Below are positions 32,203 through 40,532 of a stretch of DNA of 41,303 nt, piece after piece. The position numbers and the translations under genes are program-made. The notes under the pieces were generated by a model. It worked only from the letters and a program-made list of their open reading frames with translations. It did no database searches and was not told the origin of the DNA. Position 1 is the first letter of the stretch. The number at the start of each line of letters is the position of its first letter. Source of the stretch: Actinomycetes bacterium (GTDB taxonomy: Bacteria; Actinomycetota; Acidimicrobiia; Acidimicrobiales; Palsa-688); contig JAJZAM010000007.1 in NCBI GenBank assembly GCA_021799445.1, forward strand, positions 1 through 41,303, read 5' to 3'.

Positions 32203-34645
32203 ACGACCGCCTCCTCGATGGACGACCACGGCCCGTGGATCTTCCAAGCAAAATGGTAGCGGCCTTCGACCGGATGCGGCGGGCCTGGAGCCCGACCAAC
32301 TGACGCGACTCTACTTTGATAGCTGCGCGCACGTCGCTTTCCGCCTGCCAAAGCTCTTCGACGTCGTCTTGGCCGATGGGAGCAGATGGGTTAAACACAG
32401 CCCTCTCGGCTAGTAACGCGACCAGACCTGCGGGTTCGAGGACCGCTGGACCATAAACCCCGGCGAGTTCCACGGCCATCTCAGCGTTGGTGGAAGCCTC
32501 AGGCAGGTGCACGCCACGCCTTCCGGCTAGCTCGAGTATCTCGCTCCACGCTCCGACTACCTGACCGGGGGGATCGGCCGCGACCCGTCGTCGCCGGCGA
32601 GCTCGCCGCTTCAGCCAAGGCAGCACCGCAGCGCCAGCCGCAGCCACGACAAACAAGATCAGTACTGACAGGGCCCAGTCCACCGGGCCTCTCTTGGCGG
32701 GTGCCGGCGCGGGTGCAGGCGGTGCCACCGCGTGCTGCTCGCCAGTTGCCGGGCTTGGTTCTGCTACGGCGCCGGGAGAGGCAACCGTTGTAGGCACCGT
32801 CTGGGCCGGTTCGGGCGGCGGACTTGCCGCAGCGGTCGCCGCAGTCGGTGTCGGGTCTGCTACCAGCCAGCCCTTTCCAACGACTGGTATCTCTACCCAT
32901 GTCCAAAGCTCAGAGCTGTTCAGCTCGTAGGCGACTGAAGCCGGCGCTGCCGACCGTCCCGGGGAGGGGAGGCGGATGCCCGTTACCACCCTCGACGGCA
33001 CTCCAAGTAGCCTCGCCGCAACCGCAAAGAAAGTGGCGAACTGTTCGGGTGTGGCCGCTCTGTCTACGGTAACAGCGTTTATCACTTGGGCCAGGGAGGT
33101 TCCACCCAAAGGCGGTGATGGTGAAATCGACGGGTCTACCCACTTGTCGTCAGCGCGCAGAGCTCGCAGCGCAGCTTCGAGGAACTCCACGGAAGCTGCC
33201 GGTCTCATTCCGGTCAGGTAAGCCAGGAACCCGACGGTCGCGTTCAGGTACGACTGCGCCTCTTGTGGAAGCTCGATGTCGGCCCTGCCACCGGCTTGCA
33301 GGTCTATTTCGGAACCAGAGGGTATCTGCTTGAACGTCAGAGCAACCGTTCGCGAACTGACAGTATATTTAACAGCGGAGACCCCGTCGTCCTTCAGGAT
33401 CATGCCTGTCATCTCATCATCGGCTACTGATACCCCTGACACTTCGGAAGGGCGCCCAACAGCCGGCAGTAGCGGGATCGGCCACGATGCAGCCAAGTTG
33501 AACCTCTGCCGGGCCACACGCTTTCCCGTCCCAGCGGGTGACGGGTCCGGGATCCGACCGCCGGTCGGCACGAACGTCGCCTTGAATGACCACAGACCTC
33601 CCGTGTAGTCGTTGAGTACCGCCGCCTGAAGGTAGCGGGTATGCGGGCCAGATACGGTCACTGAACCCAACGACACGGGACGCGCGCCGTTGTCGTCACG
33701 TAGACGCGCTAGCTCGTCCACAGGGTCGTCTACCACCGGTGTCAGCACCCGAGCCTGGAGACGTAACGTTACGGGTTTAGCGGAGCCGATGAGACTAGAA
33801 GGCACCACTACAGCCAGGAGCGAAGCGACCAGTGCGGTTGCGACCGTAGCCCGAGCAACAGGACCGAAACGCAAAATCAGGCTCGAACCGGCACGCCTCC
33901 CGGCCGGATGGGTCTCCACCAAGTAGCTTCCGGTGGGATCGGGTATGTCGACCGCGCTGAGGCCGCTGTGAGGAAAACCCGACGAAGATTGCTCCTTCAA
34001 CTTGCCAAGGTCGTGAATCATGGCCGCGGCCACAGCCATAGCTACGAGCAGTTCCGGGCCACTCACCCGACTTTGGGAGGGCGACGCAAAAGCGACTGCG
34101 ACGGATCCGAGGTAGACGGCTAACGGTACGCACAGCGCAAAGACACCACGGTGAGGACCAAGCGTTGCATCTACCTCAGGCGGGGGCGAGTCTGGACCTG
34201 CACGTGTCGGGCCTATACCGGGGAGTGCCCTCGCAACTATTTCGGCACTTATCGCTGCCGAGATCCACTCGACGACGAACAATGGGACGAGGGTGCTCAT
34301 CCCCCCCACGAGGGGGAGGGTTTCGCTTAGCAAGTTCCTTGGTCCGCTATCGAGCGAATCCCACAGGGTCACCACGTTGCCCTGACAAATCCCCAGGGCC
34401 ACCACTGCGAGCACGCTGATGCTGACCGCCAGGCTTGCTACTGAGCTGATCTTATAGCGACGGGAACTGATGAAAGCTATGGCGACTGCGGCCGGTGCAG
34501 CTCCCCACAAAACCGCCGGCGCCCACGCTACACGGTACGCCGCAATAAGGGGACTGACGGCAACGACAGAGACGAGAGCCACTGAGGCGGCCAAACCGGC
34601 AAGCCTCGGATCCCCGACTGTCAAAGACCCGCTCCGATACGCCAC
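32189..34645 (-). CDS. TgpA-like transglutaminase-fold membrane protein, catalytic residues apparently lost
   Basis: 818 residues: six or so N-terminal membrane helices, an extracytoplasmic domain (about 290-670) with a transglutaminase core, a Pro/Ala/Thr-rich linker, a helix at about 670-693 (VDWALSVLILFVVAAAGAAV) and a cytoplasmic DUF4129-like tail. The core aligns with the family at PEQFATFFAVAARLLGVPSR and GKGWLVADPTPT. The family motif with the catalytic Cys (GxCEQFA) reads ATPEQFA with Pro533, and the HAWVE His position is Trp581 (WTWVE); only Asp597 remains. It is therefore probably inactive as a transglutaminase or protease. GTG 34645 overlaps the DUF58 gene by 25 bases. Confidence 0.88.
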   Translation of the reverse strand: MAYRSGSLTVGDPRLAGLAASVALVSVVAVSPLIAAYRVAWAPAVLWGAAPAAVAIAFISSRRYKISSVASLAVSISVLAVVALGICQGNVVTLWDSLDSGPRNLLSETLPLVGGMSTLVPLFVVEWISAAISAEIVARALPGIGPTRAGPDSPPPEVDATLGPHRGVFALCVPLAVYLGSVAVAFASPSQSRVSGPELLVAMAVAAAMIHDLGKLKEQSSSGFPHSGLSAVDIPDPTGSYLVETHPAGRRAGSSLILRFGPVARATVATALVASLLAVVVPSSLIGSAKPVTLRLQARVLTPVVDDPVDELARLRDDNGARPVSLGSVTVSGPHTRYLQAAVLNDYTGGLWSFKATFVPTGGRIPDPSPAGTGKRVARQRFNLAASWPIPLLPAVGRPSEVSGVSVADDEMTGMILKDDGVSAVKYTVSSRTVALTFKQIPSGSEIDLQAGGRADIELPQEAQSYLNATVGFLAYLTGMRPAASVEFLEAALRALRADDKWVDPSISPSPPLGGTSLAQVINAVTVDRAATPEQFATFFAVAARLLGVPSRVVTGIRLPSPGRSAAPASVAYELNSSELWTWVEIPVVGKGWLVADPTPTAATAAASPPPEPAQTVPTTVASPGAVAEPSPATGEQHAVAPPAPAPAPAKRGPVDWALSVLILFVVAAAGAAVLPWLKRRARRRRRVAADPPGQVVGAWSEILELAGRRGVHLPEASTNAEMAVELAGVYGPAVLEPAGLVALLAERAVFNPSAPIGQDDVEELWQAESDVRAAIKVESRQLVGLQARRIRSKAATILLGRSTGRGRPSRRRSYDRP

Positions 34646-35772
34646 CTTCGGGCCACCTCGTCAGCGTTGCGCCCCTGCAGGATCGACACGCCGGCATGTG
34701 CGCCGTGATTCGTTGGTTCATCGACGATTGACGCTACGACGATACGATCGAAGCGACGGCGCAGTGCTGACATGGCAGCCAGCACCTCGCCGGAGAGGAT
34801 TCCCCCGACGACTACTAGGCTCGTCCCCCCCTTGGTGCGACGCAGTAGCAGTAGCTGCTCTAGAACAGACCCGGAGTCGTCTGGTGTGACATCGGTAAGG
34901 TAGTCTTCGATAGCGTTTACATCGCTGATTGAAGCGCCGCCCAAGATGACACCTGAGGTGCTTCTCAATATGACCGGTGCCCGGCCACTTGACATGCAAG
35001 TCGCGACTGATGCAGCCACGTCCACAGCTTGCTCGAAACCGGCTTCGCTGTAATTCGCTGGGTTGAGGTCCAACACCAGGACCGTTCGCGGTTGCGCAGT
35101 GTCCACGTTCTGGCGAACTACCAGGCGCCCGAGGTGGGCGCTCGACGGCCAATGGACCAGCCGGAGGTCGTCGCCAATGACGTACTCGCGCAGTCGGTGA
35201 AATGTGATGCTCCCCTGCGGGGACGTGTCGCTGGATGGTCCTTCCACTATCCTGGAGGTCCCAACAGGTAGCGGCGACAAAGTCACTATCCGGGGACGCA
35301 CTCGGATGACGTCAGTTGAACCCAGGATTTGGACACTTTTCCACAATCCGAACGGGTCGGAACGCGGGAGATCAACTGGACCAACCTGGATGGTTCCTCT
35401 TGAATCTGTGGGAAGCCGGTACGCACGGATGGCAGACTGGCCGGCAGCAAGGCTGGGCAGGCGGGAAGTGAGGCGTCTCTCCCCAATGTTCTGTTCGATG
35501 GTCAAAGAGCTAATTGCGTGACGGGATTGGTTAGTAGCTTCGATGAGCGCCACCGCCGGGCTTCCTTTCTCCACGTAATGAGGCTCGATGCTCCGACGGA
35601 GGCTAACCCTGGGTCGGAGCATCACGTAGCCGAGCGAGCCGGCGTCGATGACGACGAACCCAACGCCTAGCACCGTCACCGGCTCCCAGCGAGCCACGAG
35701 CCCGACGAGGCCGACGACCATCCCTACCAGACCGCTCACAACACCAAATGTGTTGACGCCGGTGGATCTCAC
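34621..35772 (-). CDS. DUF58 (von Willebrand A-like) membrane protein
   Basis: 383 residues. Two N-terminal helices at about 8-27 and 32-52 anchor the protein; the rest is cytoplasmic or surface-facing by family analogy. The DUF58 signature FHRLREYVIGDDLRLVHWPS, then SAHLGRLVVRQ, is clear near residues 190-220, followed by VLVLDLNP, the start of a vWA-like fold. DUF58 proteins nearly always pair with MoxR ATPases and are thought to be their clients or adaptors in assembling membrane complexes. GTG 35772 overlaps the moxR stop (GTGA). No enzymatic role is established. Confidence 0.92.
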   Translation of the reverse strand: MRSTGVNTFGVVSGLVGMVVGLVGLVARWEPVTVLGVGFVVIDAGSLGYVMLRPRVSLRRSIEPHYVEKGSPAVALIEATNQSRHAISSLTIEQNIGERRLTSRLPSLAAGQSAIRAYRLPTDSRGTIQVGPVDLPRSDPFGLWKSVQILGSTDVIRVRPRIVTLSPLPVGTSRIVEGPSSDTSPQGSITFHRLREYVIGDDLRLVHWPSSAHLGRLVVRQNVDTAQPRTVLVLDLNPANYSEAGFEQAVDVAASVATCMSSGRAPVILRSTSGVILGGASISDVNAIEDYLTDVTPDDSGSVLEQLLLLRRTKGGTSLVVVGGILSGEVLAAMSALRRRFDRIVVASIVDEPTNHGAHAGVSILQGRNADEVARRWRIGAGL

Positions 35773-36737
35773 GACTTCGGGCGTCGGGGCACGGGTACGG
35801 CGGCGAGCGCTCTTTCCACGATGTCGTGGGCACTGACACCTCGAAGCTCGGCCTCGGATCTCATGATTATGCGGTGAGCGAGTGTTGGACCTGCCATCGC
35901 CTTCACGTCGTCGGGGCTGACGTAACTCCTACCCTCGGCTGCTGCCACAACGCGCGCGGCTCGCAGGAGCGCTATCCCTCCACGAGGTGATACGCCTAGA
36001 CGTACCTCGGAGCGGTTGCGGGTCTCGGCACATATTGCAACTATGTAATCCTCCAAAGCGGCGGAGACCTCAACGTTGCACTTCACCACCTCCACCAAAT
36101 CCAACAGTTCGTCGCCGGTCATGACCGGCGCAAGACTTGCGACGACCGGTTCGTCCTTCTCGGCGCGCAGGACCAGGGCCTCCTGTTCCGGGCTTGGGTA
36201 GCCGATCTCGATCCGCATAAGGAACCGGTCAAGCTGGGCTTCCGGCAGAGCGTAGGTGCCTTCCAAGTCGATCGGGTTTTGAGTGGCTACTACGACAAAC
36301 GGACGAGGAACCCTGTACACGGTGGCATCAGTGGTAACAGTTCGCTCCTGCATAACCTCAAGAAGCGCTGACTGTGTCTTCGGGGACGCACGGTTGATCT
36401 CGTCTCCCAAGACGATGTTAGCGAACACCGGACCGGGACGAAAGCTGAAGCTCGAGGTTGCCTGGTCGAATACCGAGATACCGGTCACGTCGCTCGGGAG
36501 TAGATCTGGAGTGAACTGGATTCGATTCCACGTGAGAGCGACCGATGCCGCTATCGACCGCGCCAGTGATGTCTTTCCCACACCTGGTACGTCTTCGATC
36601 AGAAGATGGCCTTCCGCAAGGACGCAGCCGACCGCCTGTCTGACTACTTCGTCTTTACCGCGGACTGCCAGGCAGACGTTCGAAACTAGGCGATCGAAGC
36701 GCTGAACGAAAGCGCGCATACCTGGATTGACGGTCAA
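35769..36737 (-). CDS. MoxR-family AAA+ ATPase
   Basis: 322 residues with the AAA_3 core: Walker A EDVPGVGKTS (48-57), Walker B VLGDEINRAS (109-118), sensor 1 FVVVATQNPIDLEGTYALPE and arginine-finger region EAQLDRFLMRI, then the lid domain with VSPRGGIALLRAARVVAA. MoxR ATPases act as chaperones that mature or insert protein complexes. TTG 36737 follows GAAGGGA with good spacing; ATG 36719 is an alternative that loses six residues. The gene is followed at once by DUF58 and transglutaminase-like genes, the usual MoxR company, and preceded after 49 bases by the FnIII protein gene. Confidence 0.94.
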   Translation of the reverse strand: MTVNPGMRAFVQRFDRLVSNVCLAVRGKDEVVRQAVGCVLAEGHLLIEDVPGVGKTSLARSIAASVALTWNRIQFTPDLLPSDVTGISVFDQATSSFSFRPGPVFANIVLGDEINRASPKTQSALLEVMQERTVTTDATVYRVPRPFVVVATQNPIDLEGTYALPEAQLDRFLMRIEIGYPSPEQEALVLRAEKDEPVVASLAPVMTGDELLDLVEVVKCNVEVSAALEDYIVAICAETRNRSEVRLGVSPRGGIALLRAARVVAAAEGRSYVSPDDVKAMAGPTLAHRIIMRSEAELRGVSAHDIVERALAAVPVPRRPKS

Positions 36738-36786
36738 AATTGTCCCTTCAATGTTCCTATGCGAGGCCTCTGGCTGCCCGGGAATG

Positions 36787-39700
36787 TCACTGCGCCGAGG
36801 AGTGCCGTGCAGGGGCCAGCGGCGGCTGGGTAGTGGACGTGGTCGTAGGCATCGAACCCGTCGTCGTGGTAGAACCCGAACCCGTCGACGTCGTCGTCGT
36901 GGTAGAGCCCGAACCCGTCGTCGTCGTCGTGGTAGAGCCCGAACCCGTCGACGTCGTCGTAGAACCCGAACCCGTCGACGTCGTCGTGGTAGAGCCCGAA
37001 CCCGTCGACGTCGTCGTGGTAGAACCAGAACCCGTCGACGTGGGCGTGGATGTCGGACCTGACGGTGGTGGGGTTGCTGGAGTACCGGCTTCTACCTGCA
37101 CCTCCTGGCCGAGGTACCGGTAGCTCACTGTCACGGTAACGTCATTGCCATTCGGGCACGTTTGGGGCAGTTCAATCGTCACGGGAAACGATGGGGCTCC
37201 CAACATTTTTGATGCTGCGCAGGGGTCGTTGAATCCTGGCGAAGTTTGACCGCCTTTGCCGGTGGTGCCCGAAGGCGCCGGTAAGGCGGGAGGCGCACCC
37301 TGCGTAGCGGTTGAGACTGTCCACGCCCCACCGGCAAGTGGCTGTGGTCCGTTACTGGATACTACGACCTGCCAAGCCGAGCCGGGAAGCTGGCCGCATG
37401 TGCCGGGGTCCTGGCAGGTTTCGGCGGCTGTCACCGCAAAAGAGTAAGAAGGTTGGGAACCGATCTCGAAGCTCGCCGTCAATAGTGGAGAATCGATTCC
37501 GTATGGGTTAGTCCCTGACGTATCCGCCAGGTTGAAAGATATTTTGCACGCTCCGCCCAAGTCGACGAGGTCGACGGGGAACTGCACTCGATCCGCAATG
37601 ATTGGGGTCGGTGGCTCGTCGAGCGACACATCCGAGCAGCTCAACACGCCGGCCACAGCCGTCAAAGGGACCGCGGGCAGATCAGCGGGAAAACCCACCG
37701 TCACGATGCCCTTGTTGGGGTTTGACTCTACGGCTGCTTGTACTTCTAGGTCCGGCTGCAAGTCGGATGGCCAGGGTAAGTTGATCTGGAAGGCTGATCC
37801 GCTAACCGTGACCGAAGCGTTAGGGTGGCCACTCGGGTAGACCGTGACGGTGGCCACGTATGGAGTTCCAAGTGACAAGCCCGGCACCGTAACAGAGGTC
37901 TCGTTCGTAGGCCCTACGGTGTCATTTCCGACTTTGTAAATGAAGTCCGCCTGCGACGGCGCGGTGCCGAAGGCAGCCGTCGGGTCTCCCGTGACGTCCA
38001 CTTGAAGTTGGGCGCTGAGCGACGACCCATGCGCTGCTCCTGCGCTCGTCAGGGATATGTCCGAGGCTGTTGGGTCAGCCCACGACCGTGTGCAGGTACC
38101 GTCTGCAGTCGAGCGACCGACAAGGCCGCTGCTGAGCTCGCCTTGGACGCTGAAGGAAAAGGCGTCGCCGAGCAAGCCGAGTTTCTCGCTCGGTATCACA
38201 ACCGTGTCCTTGTCGCCAGACACCACTACTTGTGGAGGGGATGTGACGACTGTTCCTCCGCAGGCCGAGCCCAAGACACTCCAGCTGTCGGCAGGAACAA
38301 CACAGTGGGGATTAGCAGCCTCGGTGCATGGGACCCAGGAGACCACCCAGTCCCCGTTGGAGTCGGCTACTGCAGAGACGCTCAAGGGGGCGTCGGGCCC
38401 GCGATCAAGAGTGGTGAACTCCAGCGAGTTAGAGGTTGTCGAAAGCGAATTGATGTAAGCCGTGACCGAGACGACGTAGCTCGTTGCGGGCCTGAGACCA
38501 CTGAAAAGGTACTCCTGCTCCCCGGTGACGCGCTGGATGGACGGGGCGGGCTGCGGGGCACCTCCGAGCGCTTCTACTTGGACGGTCCAGGATTGGGGTT
38601 CACAGTCTGTCTCTTGGAGCAGTTGGTAGCTCCACGCGACGAGTACGTCCTCCGACGAGGGTGTCACCGCAGTTATTTGCGGTACGTGAGGTTGTTGTGA
38701 CGTCGTGGCACAGACTACTTTCCTGCTGAGCGGACTCACGACGGGCAGCGGGAGGGCAGTCTTGCTGGGCGCAGGAACGGTCGTGGCGGACGTGGTATCG
38801 GGGGCGCCCGGATTTCCATTCTGCTTCGGACTCCCGGGCTGTTTGCCGGCCGTCGACTTGGTTACCGGCCCGCCCGGGCTGGGGGTGGCGGTGAGAACAG
38901 CCGGGCCTTGTGCGCTCACAGTGACCGAGTCCGCTTTGTCGACTACCGCCGGCGGTCGGGACTTGTCGGTGAATACGACGACCGCTTCCAAGTTCTGGGG
39001 ATTGTTGAATACGACCCTGGGCCCGTCGCCGAGCACCTCAGCGTCGGTGAAAGTGTTCTTGGCCTCCGCGCTGCTGTAGAGGGGATAGTCGTTAGTTCCC
39101 GCCACCGGACTCATCAAAGCGTCGGAGGTCCTAATCTGCCACAGCGCAGGCCGGCCGATCTGGGTTCTATCTATCGTGTACAAGTAACCCGCTGAAAGAA
39201 CTGGCGGGGCCGGGTCAGAGGTAGCGTGAAAGCCGCTCAAAGGCTTCGGGCCGACCAACGTTCCGGACCGGGACACGCCGTAAAGGCTCCACCCGGACCC
39301 GCCCCGGGCTAAGAACCAGGCCTCGTTGACGGCTCCGGTCACAGCTACGGTGCTCGTGGTCGCATCTGTAAAGGAGGTCCGCACGCTCCGTGAAGTCCGC
39401 CCCGACGTTGGCGACGCCACCTTGAGCTCAAAGCTCGCATTCGAGAGCGTCCCGACGCCAGAATGGCCAGCAGCCGGCACATCGACGCTGGGTTGGGGAG
39501 CTGGGTCTAGAACTGTCACCCAGCCTGGGCTCGCCACGGCTACGAAATTTGCAGCGGACTCGACGGATAAACCCCTACACGTCTGGCGGGGAAACGTTGC
39601 TCTGATATGCACCGATATCCCTTCGGGAGCCGAGCGGTCCGGCACCAGCTGGTACAGCTGGCACCCACCGCCGGATTCGGCCAGTTGCCACAACTGTACG

Positions 39701-40344
39701 CCCTGAACCGCCCTAGCCGAGGACGACAGGACCGCTCTACCAGGAAGGGTAGCAAACCCGATAGGGCTGACCCGTGCGCGCGGAGACGCAAGCTTGGACT
39801 GGGCTGCTAGCGCGGCTGACACGGTCTGGCTCCCTACAAGCGAGACCGTGCTCGTCGGAGCGGACCGGATTATGTACGCGTCAGCTCCAGCAGCGATACC
39901 CGCTGCCCCGGTAGCCTTGCTGAGGGAGCCGAGGCCGACGCCGGGCGCGTGCGGGTCGGTAACGTAGTTGTCAGCGCCCAAGAAGTTGAAACTTCCGGTC
40001 AGCTTGTTCACCAGCACCGTCCCACCCTGCACCGCCACTGGTTGGACCGTCGCGTAGTCGGACGCCCCGACTAGGGTGTCAACGCCTTCGAGGCGCACCT
40101 CGACCGTCGCAGTGGTCACGTCGATCACCGACAGGGGCCTCACGTCGCTCAGGACCAGCGACCCACCGAAGACGCTCAGCCGTCTAGACGCTAGCGGTGG
40201 GGCCCCAAGCACAGACCACAGAATCCCGCCCAGAACAGCCACGACCGTTCCCAACGCGAAAAGTGCGCCTCCCAGTCCGAGCGGTGGGGTCGCGTTACGC
40301 GCGAGTGCCCCGTGGTCAAGCTGGGAGGGCTCACGAGGGCCCAC
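36787..40344 (-). CDS. Large membrane-anchored FnIII-type extracytoplasmic protein with Ser/Thr/Gly tail
   Basis: 1185 residues from GTG 40344, which follows GGAGGG by 7 bases; a TTG at 40389 would add 15 residues without such a site. After a short cytoplasmic tail there is one membrane helix (about 23-48), then a beta-rich domain of about 450 residues that may be a propeller, a Pro/Ser/Lys linker, and fibronectin type III domains starting near residue 565 (PQITAVTPSSEDVLVAWS, with YLFSGLRPATSYVVSV); further beta-sandwich domains follow. The last 110 residues are Thr/Ser/Gly repeats encoded by a minisatellite. It is the first gene of the MoxR operon and looks like a surface-exposed binding or stalk protein. 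No enzymatic motif is seen. Confidence 0.85.
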   Translation of the reverse strand: MGPREPSQLDHGALARNATPPLGLGGALFALGTVVAVLGGILWSVLGAPPLASRRLSVFGGSLVLSDVRPLSVIDVTTATVEVRLEGVDTLVGASDYATVQPVAVQGGTVLVNKLTGSFNFLGADNYVTDPHAPGVGLGSLSKATGAAGIAAGADAYIIRSAPTSTVSLVGSQTVSAALAAQSKLASPRARVSPIGFATLPGRAVLSSSARAVQGVQLWQLAESGGGCQLYQLVPDRSAPEGISVHIRATFPRQTCRGLSVESAANFVAVASPGWVTVLDPAPQPSVDVPAAGHSGVGTLSNASFELKVASPTSGRTSRSVRTSFTDATTSTVAVTGAVNEAWFLARGGSGWSLYGVSRSGTLVGPKPLSGFHATSDPAPPVLSAGYLYTIDRTQIGRPALWQIRTSDALMSPVAGTNDYPLYSSAEAKNTFTDAEVLGDGPRVVFNNPQNLEAVVVFTDKSRPPAVVDKADSVTVSAQGPAVLTATPSPGGPVTKSTAGKQPGSPKQNGNPGAPDTTSATTVPAPSKTALPLPVVSPLSRKVVCATTSQQPHVPQITAVTPSSEDVLVAWSYQLLQETDCEPQSWTVQVEALGGAPQPAPSIQRVTGEQEYLFSGLRPATSYVVSVTAYINSLSTTSNSLEFTTLDRGPDAPLSVSAVADSNGDWVVSWVPCTEAANPHCVVPADSWSVLGSACGGTVVTSPPQVVVSGDKDTVVIPSEKLGLLGDAFSFSVQGELSSGLVGRSTADGTCTRSWADPTASDISLTSAGAAHGSSLSAQLQVDVTGDPTAAFGTAPSQADFIYKVGNDTVGPTNETSVTVPGLSLGTPYVATVTVYPSGHPNASVTVSGSAFQINLPWPSDLQPDLEVQAAVESNPNKGIVTVGFPADLPAVPLTAVAGVLSCSDVSLDEPPTPIIADRVQFPVDLVDLGGACKISFNLADTSGTNPYGIDSPLLTASFEIGSQPSYSFAVTAAETCQDPGTCGQLPGSAWQVVVSSNGPQPLAGGAWTVSTATQGAPPALPAPSGTTGKGGQTSPGFNDPCAASKMLGAPSFPVTIELPQTCPNGNDVTVTVSYRYLGQEVQVEAGTPATPPPSGPTSTPTSTGSGSTTTTSTGSGSTTTTSTGSGSTTTSTGSGSTTTTTTGSGSTTTTTSTGSGSTTTTGSMPTTTSTTQPPLAPARHSSAQ
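36854..37057. repeat. In-frame minisatellite encoding the Thr/Ser/Gly tail
   Basis: Seven imperfect tandem units each begin GAACCCGTCG, at 36854, 36878, 36911, 36941, 36968, 36998 and 37028. The spacings are 24, 33, 30, 27, 30 and 30 bases, all multiples of three, so every length change keeps the frame. Units differ by whole GTC/GTG/GTA triplets. On the coding (minus) strand they encode TTTTSTGSGS-like repeats; all three phases on the plus strand are also largely open, producing false frames. Confidence 0.95.
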
Positions 40345-40416
40345 TACCGTACCCTCCGACGCCGGCCGAGGCCAGAAGCCATGGAGCAACCATAGCCCCG
40401 ATGAGGCGTCGGGCGT

Positions 40417-40431
40417 AGCTGATACTCAGCT
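40417..40431. promoter_or_regulatory. Small palindrome in the divergent promoter region
   Basis: AGCTGA-TAC-TCAGCT is a perfect 6-bp dyad, nested in a wider GTAGC...GCTAC pair. It lies in the 188-base space between the FnIII gene start (40344, minus) and the antiporter gene start (40533, plus), where both promoters must be. It could be an operator. No consensus -35/-10 pair is obvious on either strand. Confidence 0.3.
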
Positions 40432-40532
40432 TCGCTACCTTCCATGGCCTCCCGTGATATCATTTGCCTGGCGCGCCGGGAAGTCTGGTCGGCATCGAAC
40501 CCTTCGAGTGGATCCACCGTGCTGACCTGGGA

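Noticed and set aside
36854-37057. CRISPR-like array
   Set aside because: Units are contiguous, share triplet composition throughout, have no unique spacers and lie inside a coding frame.
36727-37123. Plus-strand Arg/Thr-rich and Val/Glu/Pro-rich frames over the minisatellite
   Set aside because: They arise because the triplet-based repeat has no stops in any phase; the minus-strand frame continues into well-formed domains.
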